A stretch of 64,000 nt of DNA from Candidatus Nitrosocosmicus arcticus (GTDB lineage Archaea > Thermoproteota > Nitrososphaeria > Nitrososphaerales > Nitrososphaeraceae): contig NZ_ML675579.1 in NCBI RefSeq assembly GCF_007826885.1, positions 62,955 through 126,954 of the forward strand. The letters are read 5' to 3'. The notes beneath the pieces were generated by a model that saw only the letters and a list, made by a program, of their open reading frames with translations, did no database searches and was not told the origin of the DNA. Of the stretch, positions 45,099 to 53,129 are shown one piece after another (the stretch's first letter is position 1; the number at the start of each line of letters is the position of its first letter). A program made the translations under genes and the position numbers.

Positions 45099-45815
45099 AT
45101 GTATAAAGTAAGTAGAGATACATTAAAGAAATCGACAAAACATCTAATGGTGATACCTATCATTGCGACATTACTTATATCCGCTATGGGAATAACAACT
45201 ACCCCGAATGCTAATGCATTCAATTTTGGTTTATTATCCAAAGATGTTAACACGGGAAGTATTGACACAAATGGTCTTTTTAGTTGTGTTGGTGCAGCAA
45301 TAACCTGTATTAATGAAAATGAATAAAATAATAATGTAATCGCTAACAATAACGAAGAAACACCAATTCCACCGCCGCCAGAAGTACCAGGTAACCTTAC
45401 AGTCTTTAAAGAAGTTGCATGTGATTCAAATAATGGAAACCCAAGTGATACAGCAGTTTGTGCATTTGCACTAGCTTCCGCTAACTTCCCTGAACCATCT
45501 GAATATACGATATCTGTGACTGGTAATGATCCGAACCCATCTGACTTTCCGGGAAGTTCCACAGGAACTCCAGTTGCTATTGGTCCTGGTGCTTATGACA
45601 TAACTGAAGATTTAGCAAGTACAGGTGCACTTCAAGCCGAACTAAGTGCTACTTCTATTATAACTACTACAACAGCTACTGGAGATTGTACCGCTAACCT
45701 TGGCCCTAACCAAAACTTCTTGTCTGCCTCAGGCACCATGACTTCTGGTGGTTCTCAAGAATGCACCCTAATTAATACTGTTACCATCAATGGAGGAACA
45801 GTGCCAACACCATAA
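45099..45815 (+). pseudogene. Secreted protein interrupted by one in-frame TAA
   Basis: The frame from ATG 45099 encodes a signal peptide (LMVIPIIATLLISAMGITTT) and runs to TAA at 45324-45326. It then continues in the same frame for 163 codons without another stop (EETPIPPPPEVPGNLTVFKE; SEYTISVTGNDPNPSDFPGS) to TAA at 45813-45815. Restored, it is a 238-residue secreted protein with a proline linker and a beta-sandwich-like domain with several Cys. The otherwise clean frame points to a recent nonsense change, readthrough, or a sequence error. Confidence 0.75.
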
Positions 45816-46143
45816 GGCTAAAGACTATTGTTTAGCAAAAACACCTTTTTTATTTAATTATTTTTTTTTGAATAATGGTTTACTGTATCAATTTGATTTA
45901 GATTCTAACTATTTAGTTTGATCACTTTCTTATAATTTCAAAATTCGAAATTATTGAACAAAAATAAAGGTTCTTGAACTTTTAGTTTATAGCATAATAT
46001 TTAGATCAACCTCATAAATGAGGATAATCTATGAGAAATTGATCCGCTTTAGCTTTATGAACAAGAAGTAAAAAATATATTAGTTCTCTTCAGACAAACA
46101 TAATCCTTTCTCTCTATTTTAAATAACTTGTCAGTAATCTTGG
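45816..46143. other. Intergenic region between convergent genes
   Basis: A T-rich run at 45844-45870 follows the stop at 45815 and may terminate transcription. No gene. Confidence 0.4.
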
Positions 46144-46740
46144 CTACTCCCATAACCATGTTTTTGTCCAATCAGTACCGTTACTATCTTTCCAGTAAAG
46201 ATATAGACCTACCTTTCCATTAATACTTTCCATTTTCTTATCATCTGATTGGAAGAACATAGTTCCTTTCAATAGTAAATTACCCTCGCTATCATATTTC
46301 CCGGTATCTTCAGCAGTAAATGTTGCTACATTATCATTTTGAACTATCATTCCTTTACCAACGCTGGTAATATCAGGCGATGAATAAGTTGATATATATG
46401 TACCATATTCAGTAACATTGTCTATTCCATTCATAATGCCTTGAGCTATGTAAGAGTCCTTGGTTTGTTGTGGATCAATACTTAGTACTTCTTTACCTGT
46501 ATCTTTCGCATCCGTTAGTTCATAAAATGGCGATCCAAATGCCGAAGTTAGGGTATTAGTTTCACGTGCCGAATCATGAGAGAATGTATTATTCAAAGCA
46601 GATGTGATGGCCGTAGTAGTAGAAGCAGGAGGAGTCGGAGAAGTCGGAATGGAGGTGGTAATAATGTTTGAATTATCTTGTGTCACGGTTGTCGCACCTG
46701 CTTCTTCTATTACAATTGGATTTTGAAACAACAATACCAT
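46144..46740 (-). CDS. Membrane-anchored or secreted beta-rich protein
   Basis: The 198-residue frame starts at ATG 46740. The DNA upstream continues open for 14 codons with hydrophobic residues (PLLIVTIIIGTG), so the natural start is probably a little upstream at a non-ATG codon, giving a signal anchor. A Ser/Thr/Pro linker (SIPTSPTPPASTTTAITSAL) leads to a beta domain ending GLYLYWKDSNGTDWTKTWLW. Function unknown. Confidence 0.6.
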   Translation of the reverse strand: MVLLFQNPIVIEEAGATTVTQDNSNIITTSIPTSPTPPASTTTAITSALNNTFSHDSARETNTLTSAFGSPFYELTDAKDTGKEVLSIDPQQTKDSYIAQGIMNGIDNVTEYGTYISTYSSPDITSVGKGMIVQNDNVATFTAEDTGKYDSEGNLLLKGTMFFQSDDKKMESINGKVGLYLYWKDSNGTDWTKTWLWE

Positions 46741-47149
46741 CCCTGTTCCTATAATTATTGTGACGATAAGTAGGGGGGATATCGATTAAAATTATCTTTG
46801 CAATTCATTACACATAGCAGACTCAAATCTCTATTTAAGATTTTACCATCTATTGATTCAATCTAGATTAAATTGAAACTAGTGTCTTATGGAGTTCCAC
46901 GTCCATCTGCTGGTTTCAATTGGGATGCGTTATTCATTTATTATTAGCGCTTTTGAAAAAAATGTATCAATTGAAATCTTGATTGCAATAAACTACAATC
47001 AGGGTATATTTTTACACAACATGATAGCAATATATAATAACCTACAATTAGTATTTCGATTTTGTAAGTTATCTTCATTATTGTACTTTTACTAGTTTCT
47101 TGATGAGCATTCCAAATATACCCAAAACTGTGTTGGATTATAGATTACT
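46741..47149. other. Intergenic region
   Basis: The small rightward frame at 46889-47095 lacks protein-like character. AT-rich promoter-like DNA precedes 47150. Confidence 0.35.
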
Positions 47150-47875
47150 ATGAATTCACATAAACAAACTTTAGTAATAATTTTATTAGCAGCATCTTTG
47201 CTGACCGCTTGGATATCTCTAAACAGTATTCAATTCTTGTCTGCTCAATTATCTGGACTACCAGGGTTAGAAAAAATTCCAGGATATAGCTTGTTTGAAG
47301 AAGCCATTAACGATAAATCTGATGCTTCGGTTGCTGCCGCCCCTACTCCGGATTATAGAATACTTGATAAAGCTGTGGTTTCCAAAGATCCCAATAGAAT
47401 TCAGGCCGTTCTCAAAGCCCATGGACACATCCCCACAGATGGGACTGGTGGAGCTTTTGGATATGGAATAATAACAGCAAAGGGCTTGGACGCTGTCAAG
47501 GTTAGTACGACCCATAAGGGAGTACTGGATAGTATAAAACAGACAAACAAGAACGATGCCGTATGGCACAATCACTACGTATCATTGGGTTCTGATTCAG
47601 CTTGTAGTAATAATCCTGCGGTTAAACAGATAACCTATGAATCCCCAGGCGGTGTAATAATAAACGACAAAACTTCAGTACTTTCTAATTTGCCAGCAAC
47701 TTTCACCGGAACCGATGCTTTAACAAAAGCTAAATTGACCTTAAGCCCGGGAACCGATGCTAAAAGAGTAGTCTCTTTCGCTCTCGAACCCGTGTTTGAT
47801 ATATCTGGGACAAAATTAAAAGCTGTCTGTGTTACAGACATTCATGATGCAGTACAAAAAATCATCAATCCATAA
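47150..47875 (+). CDS. Secreted protein of unknown function (241 aa)
   Basis: A signal peptide (LVIILLAASLLTAWISLNSI, cleavage near FLSAQ) is followed by a large mature domain (YGIITAKGLDAVKVSTTHKG; NDAVWHNHYVSLGSDSACSN; VVSFALEPVFDISGTKLKAV). Two Cys could form a disulfide. The HNHYV segment with nearby His residues might bind metal. I do not recognise a family, but related secreted proteins occur in soil ammonia-oxidising archaea as far as I recall. Confidence 0.7.
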   Translation: MNSHKQTLVIILLAASLLTAWISLNSIQFLSAQLSGLPGLEKIPGYSLFEEAINDKSDASVAAAPTPDYRILDKAVVSKDPNRIQAVLKAHGHIPTDGTGGAFGYGIITAKGLDAVKVSTTHKGVLDSIKQTNKNDAVWHNHYVSLGSDSACSNNPAVKQITYESPGGVIINDKTSVLSNLPATFTGTDALTKAKLTLSPGTDAKRVVSFALEPVFDISGTKLKAVCVTDIHDAVQKIINP

Positions 47876-48044
47876 TTCATAACGTAATTAAAAATTTTTC
47901 AAAATTTTTAATACTATTCTTTTAATTTCAATTGTACCTTCTATTTCGAATTATATATGTGACAGGATATCCAGATTCTTTTCTTATCTGTTAATTTGCA
48001 TATATAGATAAATATCGAGAACTAATAACTACAATGAAATCTAT
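47876..48044. other. Short intergenic segment
   Basis: An inverted run around AAAAATTTTTCAAAATTTTT (47889-47912) just after the stop at 47875 may act as a terminator. Confidence 0.35.
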
Positions 48045-48203
48045 TTGGTTGGCTGGAGCTATATTGTTATTTGTGAAAAATGTGGTTATATTTCAACAGA
48101 AAAATTACCAGAGGAAAAAGCAAAAAAGCTTTTGCATGAACACGAAGAGGGTTCAGAAACCTGTACTACTGGTCATATAAAACTAATGAAAGTTCGAACC
48201 TAA
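48045..48203 (+). CDS. Small zinc-binding protein (52 aa), TTG start
   Basis: From TTG 48045 the product is VGWSYIVICEKCGYISTEKL, then EEKAKKLLHEHEEGSETCTT. C-x2-C and a later H/C cluster form a zinc site. The stop overlaps by four bases the convergent gene at 48200-48403, which supports both ends. Function unknown. Confidence 0.55.
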   Translation: MVGWSYIVICEKCGYISTEKLPEEKAKKLLHEHEEGSETCTTGHIKLMKVRT

Positions 48204-48403
48204 ATTGCGTTGACTACGCCTGCACTCTTGTAGAGCATTTTAACCATTTCAGAATAAGTTCTATATTTAAATTTAATTTCATTAATCGGAATATCCTCAT
48301 CAAGATGTTCTTTGGATGTATCAATTTGATACTTTTTAGATATGTCATCTAAAATTGTGTTTATTGTCGAGTTGGTGTAGGATTCGACTATCAGGCGGTT
48401 CAT
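48200..48403 (-). CDS. Small protein of unknown function (67 aa)
   Basis: The sequence is charged and mixed alpha/beta (STINTILDDISKKYQIDTSK; EIKFKYRTYSEMVKMLYKSA), with no motif recognised. It ends within the stop region of the zinc protein coming from the other side. Confidence 0.45.
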   Translation of the reverse strand: MNRLIVESYTNSTINTILDDISKKYQIDTSKEHLDEDIPINEIKFKYRTYSEMVKMLYKSAGVVNAI

Positions 48404-49110
48404 ACTAAACTATTAATTTCCTAGTATTTATTCTTCTATATTACTTTCATATTTGTTCACCTGTGATACTATTTTTTGCTTTACTATTGCTTTTGAATTT
48501 ACTTTATGTTCATATCATATTTAATTATCGCTAAAACTTGATTTAGTAGACACGTATTTATTTTCAATACTCCTCTAGTACTCTAGTACTCTAGTACTCT
48601 AGTACTCTAGTACTCTAGTACTCTAGTACTCTAGTACTCTAGTACTCTTGGGACGCCCACAAAATATACAATAGATTGTACTTTTAAAAGCCTATAGAAA
48701 GTATTAAAATTCTGATTCTGGCCATTTCTGTTGTACATACCAAGTTAATGGTGATATCAAATACCCTCTATCAAACAAAACTGTGTGGTTTTTGTTGGTA
48801 CGGTTGATTCAAATGGAATCAAACATTTCTCCGATTTGTTTTTTCTTGGGTCATTGATATGGACAAGTCAAGTTTCTATTTCCAGACGCATTTTATGATA
48901 AAACTTTACAAACAAAAAAAAACTATACTATCTCACGGTCCAAAGTTACCATTGCAATTTCAACCATAATGTTTTAGATGCTATACGTACTCTAAATCTA
49001 AATCAACAATAGGTAGCGGTGTTTACTTGTATCCTTTATTTTCTATCTAATGCTAATTAATTTGAATTAGTATAATACGTTATATTCCATAAAACCTGGG
49101 GTATAATTGC
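48404..49110. other. Intergenic region with 8-bp tandem array
   Basis: Apart from the CTCTAGTA array at 48573-48644 the stretch is AT-rich and has no gene. Confidence 0.45.
48573..48644. repeat. 8-bp tandem repeat (CTCTAGTA x9)
   Basis: Nine perfect copies of CTCTAGTA run from 48573 to 48644. The unit contains CTAG, a tetramer avoided in many genomes, and its length makes it prone to slippage. It is not in a coding frame. Confidence 0.95.
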
Positions 49111-49569
49111 ATGGTGGATTATTATTCTGTGTTATTAAGTCTATTGGGAGGATTATTTTCTACACTAATGATGTCTATTTTCGAATTTCCTTTTTGGAGA
49201 AAGTGGGGTCTAGAAGGAGTCCTTGAATGGCATGAAAATCAGGCGTTATACAGCAAATTTTTTAAAACTGATAGATCGCAGATTAATTTTCCTGGAATTT
49301 TTTTTCTTCATTTTGTAAACGGCGGATTGGGGGGAATTGGTTTTTATTTTTTATTGACTTTGGTTCCATTTTTGAGCACTATGGTGTTATCCGTAGGCAT
49401 GCTATATGGTTTGGTTTTATGGGTTCTAACACTGCTACCAATTCACAAGCCCATAACTGGGATTGATCCGTTTAAACACCCCTTAGGACTTGGTCCGGTC
49501 ATCACAAGTTTGGTTGGGCATTTACTGTATGGTGCTATTCTATCCGTTCTTATGATGTTAATTTTCTAA
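49111..49569 (+). CDS. Polytopic membrane protein (152 aa)
   Basis: About four hydrophobic segments are seen (VLLSLLGGLFSTLMMSIFEF; GGLGGIGFYFLLTLVPFLST; LSVGMLYGLVLWVLTLLPIH; VITSLVGHLLYGAILSVLMM). The GHLLYGAI motif also occurs in 31392-31961 (FHLIYGALL). Function unknown; integral membrane protein. Confidence 0.7.
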   Translation: MVDYYSVLLSLLGGLFSTLMMSIFEFPFWRKWGLEGVLEWHENQALYSKFFKTDRSQINFPGIFFLHFVNGGLGGIGFYFLLTLVPFLSTMVLSVGMLYGLVLWVLTLLPIHKPITGIDPFKHPLGLGPVITSLVGHLLYGAILSVLMMLIF

Positions 49570-49707
49570 ATTTTTTTCCTTTCCTTTCTTATTTATCTTG
49601 CTTATTCTAGAGCATTTCTTATCCTTTTGAATTAATCTCTGTCCCAAGATTCCTCTATCTAAAAATACACATCTTAGAACTTGATGATTTACTCAACTAT
49701 TTTCTTT

Positions 49708-51180
49708 TTAGACGTACTTTTTGATATCAATATTATCCGCACCAGGTATTTTAGCAATCTCAAATCTCTCTTTATCCTTGAGAAAAGAAATCGTAGCGTC
49801 TATCCCTAATTTTGTGGTTAATAGATTGGTTTGATCACTCGAAGGATCTAAACTTGACCCCTTTGCGTTTGTTATTATTAGAAAATCTTTATCGGCCTGG
49901 GTTCTTGTAGAAACGGCATAGTCTACTTCTACAGGATTCAAGGGATTGATATCTTCGTCAACTATGATTGCAGTCTTAAGAGATGGATGCGCAGCAAATG
50001 CAGTTATAATTGCATTTTTTGGTTCACCCTCTAGTCTCTTCTTAATTTGTACTACGGCGGTTAACCAGTTACTTCCTCCGTCGGACAAGTGTACCATTCT
50101 GGTAGAGGGAACGGTATTTTTGACGTAACTAAAAATTTTGGCTTCGATGGGCAATCCCATTAATAATCTGTGTTCCGTGTATCCAGGCAATATGTCATAA
50201 TATATGGGATTATCCCTGTACCAAATTTTATTAATTTCAAAAACTGGTTGCTTTCGTTTAAAGTCATAGGTCCTTAGCATCTCGACCATCCATTCTTCGG
50301 ATACTTCGTCATGAAGTATTTTGCCTTCTATTACTATTTCGCTGTGTTTTGGTATCATTAAATTAGAATAATTATTATTTGCAAGCTTTAAATTACCATT
50401 TAAGAGATAATTTGCAATTGCAATTTCATCAATTCCGTATGATGCTTGATATGCTGCTGCAATGTTCAGGGCTGGATGCACTCCAACTACAACATTAATT
50501 TTCAAGTCTTCTTTATGTTCTTTAGCGTAAACGAAGCATTTATGAAGATGCCTACCCTCTACCATTCTTATTACCATTTGACTATTATTAAGTAGTAACA
50601 TCCTGTGAACTGAAGAATTTTGATTTCCATTTTCTTGGTCCTTTACATACACTGTAGATGATGTTATAAATGGACCTGCATCCTTTTCAAAATGACTTAC
50701 GATTGGTAGATCATAAAGATTTCCAGTACTATTGTTATAAAATGGTGCTTCATTAGAAAATTCTTTTGGATAGTATTCTGATCCTATGTTTCCTAAGTTA
50801 GATAAGTCAATCTTGCTATTTGGGGTTGATGACTCGATCCCATAAAAAAACCGTTCCCTAGTTCCCAAAATGTTTGAAACAACTTTGAATTTAGATTCGT
50901 CAACGTTCGTAAATATTACCGCTTCTTTCTTATCAAATTTACTTGTTATTGCTGCAAGTTCAAACTTCTTTTTTACTTTTTTATGTATGGTTATTAATTC
51001 ACCTCTTTTTTCAAGGGTTGCTAAAAAGCTTCTTAAATCATAATCGTGTTTAATTTCTGAATCCTCTTTTCTGGTGCTATTATCAACATTCTTTTTTTGT
51101 TTGGACTTGGAATCAGAGTTTCTAGTATTGTTGTTTTTCAAAATTCTCTTGTGATCCTTGTTGCTTTCTTTTTTGGCCAT
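49708..51180 (-). CDS. ubiD: UbiD-family decarboxylase (prenyl-FMN dependent)
   Basis: This 490-residue protein has the UbiD fold after a basic N-terminal extension of about 40 residues (KKESNKDHKRILKNNNTRNS). DLRSFLATLEKRGELITIHK opens the N-terminal domain. HRMLLLNNSQMVIRMVEGRH is the conserved Arg/prenyl-FMN region, IAIANYLLNGNLKLANNNYS and HSEIVIEGKIL belong to the catalytic middle, and YAVSTRTQADKDFLIITNAK GSSLDPSS lies near the end. UbiD enzymes (de)carboxylate aromatic or enoic acids using prenylated FMN. In archaea one branch decarboxylates trans-anhydromevalonate phosphate in isoprenoid synthesis; that role here is an inference. A 112-aa gene ends immediately before its ATG on the same strand. 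Confidence 0.9.
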   Translation of the reverse strand: MAKKESNKDHKRILKNNNTRNSDSKSKQKKNVDNSTRKEDSEIKHDYDLRSFLATLEKRGELITIHKKVKKKFELAAITSKFDKKEAVIFTNVDESKFKVVSNILGTRERFFYGIESSTPNSKIDLSNLGNIGSEYYPKEFSNEAPFYNNSTGNLYDLPIVSHFEKDAGPFITSSTVYVKDQENGNQNSSVHRMLLLNNSQMVIRMVEGRHLHKCFVYAKEHKEDLKINVVVGVHPALNIAAAYQASYGIDEIAIANYLLNGNLKLANNNYSNLMIPKHSEIVIEGKILHDEVSEEWMVEMLRTYDFKRKQPVFEINKIWYRDNPIYYDILPGYTEHRLLMGLPIEAKIFSYVKNTVPSTRMVHLSDGGSNWLTAVVQIKKRLEGEPKNAIITAFAAHPSLKTAIIVDEDINPLNPVEVDYAVSTRTQADKDFLIITNAKGSSLDPSSDQTNLLTTKLGIDATISFLKDKERFEIAKIPGADNIDIKKYV

Positions 51181-51519
51181 TTATTTCTCCTCTATTGCTG
51201 AAAGGATCTTTTCATTAATTATTTTCATGTCATCTAAGTGTAATTTATTTTTGGTGAACATTGATATTATGCAGATACCATTTTTCATCAGGGAGATCCT
51301 GGTAGAAAGAGTGTCTATGAATAACTGATCATTCTTGTCTTGGATCACTCTGGCAGTGTTTGATTTATTTGTAACAGCTAATGATACCGAAATAGATCCA
51401 AGCTTTGATTCATTCTCTGATATTGAGATAAAATAACCGTTATCAAATCTTAGTATATTTAAGAGAAATTTTCTACCCCGTGTATTCGAATAAATCTCTG
51501 TAGGATTATTAGTCGACAT
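51181..51519 (-). CDS. Small protein co-transcribed with UbiD
   Basis: This 112-residue protein is mixed alpha/beta (RRKFLLNILRFDNGYFISIS-like; LGSISVSLAVTNKSNTARVI; LDDMKIINEKILSAIEEK). Its stop abuts the UbiD ATG with no spacer, implying a joint transcript. No family recognised. It could assist UbiD or belong to an unrelated process. Confidence 0.65.
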   Translation of the reverse strand: MSTNNPTEIYSNTRGRKFLLNILRFDNGYFISISENESKLGSISVSLAVTNKSNTARVIQDKNDQLFIDTLSTRISLMKNGICIISMFTKNKLHLDDMKIINEKILSAIEEK

Positions 51520-51626
51520 TATTTATGATTTATAAGGTAAACCATATTACTGTTAAATCTTTCTTTGAATGGACGCACGTGCAAATCTATATCTATAATT
51601 AAATTCTCAAGATAGTCTGGGTAGAA

Positions 51627-51800
51627 ATGAGAAATCTGCAAATTGATGACATTACTTATAAAAGACTTCAATCATTGCTAAGCGAGTATATTTCCTCAAA
51701 ACAACAAGATAAGGATATCAATGATTTGTTAAATGAGTTAATTGATAATTATCAAGAAGTTCAATGGGGTACATTAGGGGGCGGAGCAGGTGGAGGTTAA
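51627..51800 (+). CDS. Small helical protein with Gly-rich tail (57 aa)
   Basis: The protein is two charged helices (LQIDDITYKRLQSLLSEYIS; DINDLLNELIDNYQEVQWGT) ending LGGGAGGG. The layout recalls short antitoxin or DNA-binding helices, but no partner toxin is seen. It lies 66 bp upstream of mre11 on the same strand. Confidence 0.55.
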   Translation: MRNLQIDDITYKRLQSLLSEYISSKQQDKDINDLLNELIDNYQEVQWGTLGGGAGGG

Positions 51801-51866
51801 AAAGCATCTTTTAAAAAATTATGTCAGTGAATATATAAAATATGGCATTGATCATTTGAATTAGAG

Positions 51867-53129
51867 TTGCTTATATCTCATATTTCAGATCTCCATTTGG
51901 GCTATGCTCAATTCAATCTCCAAGAGCGAGAAGAAGATTTATACGAAGTTTTTGGAGAGGCTATTGAAAAATCCATTAATGAGCATGTAAAAGCTATAAT
52001 TTTAGCGGGAGATATATTTCATAATCCTAAGCCAACTGGTGCGGCCATTATTAGACTCGCCAGAGAACTAAAAAAACTAAAAGAAAAATCAATACCCGTA
52101 TTTTTTGTATTAGGCGAGCACGATATAAGTAGATCTAGTGATGTACCGCTGCCGTACCTATTTCATAATTTGGGATTAGCAAAAAGGCTCAAGCCCGATT
52201 CGCCCGTACAAATTGACAATCTATTAATCTATGGGTTCAATAAGGAACGTCGTTCAAATATTGATAACGGTTTGATCAGACCATTTAGAAAAATAGAGTC
52301 TATCCTAGAAAATGACACCCAAAAACAGACCGCTCAGAATCATTGGTTAAAAAAGATACTTGTTCTTCATCAGGGCCTTTATGATTTTAACAAATTTGCA
52401 GGTGAAATTTTTTCTAATGATTTACCAATCGGATTTGATTATTATGCTATGGGTCATTATCATGACCACATTGAAAAGCGATTTACTACTCTAAACGAAG
52501 GTTTGGTGGCTTATCCAGGTTCCATTGATCTAGGACATAATGAAGCCATTTCAGACGTGGAGAAGGGATTTCTGTTAGTAGATCTTTCAGAAGCCTCTGC
52601 AAACGTCAATACTCATTGGATAAAGCTTGAAAAGAGACGACATCAGTTTGAATACCAAATAGAATATCCCGATTTGGATGATAAATTAAGGTATATCGTA
52701 CAAGAATCTGCTCAATATGCAAAGAAACCTATTATTGACTTGAAAATAAGGGGAGCAGATATAGATCCTAAAATATTATCTAGACAATTATTACAATTAG
52801 AGACTTCGTTTTTATATTATAATTGGAATATTTTAGGTGAAGATTCCACCACTGGTGGCTTTTCTTATGATAATACAAGAGAGTTTGATATGGATAAAGA
52901 GATGTCTTCATTGATTCTAAAATCTCTCCATTCTGAACCTTTGACTCATCTGTCACTGGATCTAATCAATATGTTTCATAATGACGGTGATTCCAACGAT
53001 AACAAAAATATTGATAAAGATAAAAATAATCAAATTGCCAATTATCTTTGGAAGTTTTTTGAAAATAATAAATCAAACTATCAAACTTTGGATAATTCAA
53101 AAATAGATGGGAAAGATGATTCGAATTGA
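51867..53129 (+). CDS. mre11: DNA double-strand break repair nuclease Mre11
   Basis: This 420-residue protein has the Mre11 phosphoesterase motifs: Asp8 and His10 in SHISDLHLG, Asp49 in LAGDIFHNP, His85 in VLGEHD, a His in LVLHQGLYD and the GHYHDHIEKR pair. Residue 84, an Asn in most Mre11 proteins (GNHD), is Glu here. A C-terminal Rad50-binding region follows (to residue 420). The start is TTG 51867. The stop overlaps the TTG start of rad50 (TTGA), so the subunits are translationally coupled. Mre11-Rad50 processes DNA ends. Confidence 0.96.
   Translation: MLISHISDLHLGYAQFNLQEREEDLYEVFGEAIEKSINEHVKAIILAGDIFHNPKPTGAAIIRLARELKKLKEKSIPVFFVLGEHDISRSSDVPLPYLFHNLGLAKRLKPDSPVQIDNLLIYGFNKERRSNIDNGLIRPFRKIESILENDTQKQTAQNHWLKKILVLHQGLYDFNKFAGEIFSNDLPIGFDYYAMGHYHDHIEKRFTTLNEGLVAYPGSIDLGHNEAISDVEKGFLLVDLSEASANVNTHWIKLEKRRHQFEYQIEYPDLDDKLRYIVQESAQYAKKPIIDLKIRGADIDPKILSRQLLQLETSFLYYNWNILGEDSTTGGFSYDNTREFDMDKEMSSLILKSLHSEPLTHLSLDLINMFHNDGDSNDNKNIDKDKNNQIANYLWKFFENNKSNYQTLDNSKIDGKDDSN

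Noticed and set aside
46889-47095. Rightward 68-codon frame
   Set aside because: AT-rich intergenic translation without features.
48573-48644. CRISPR-like array
   Set aside because: The repeat unit is 8 bp with no spacers, so it is a simple tandem repeat.
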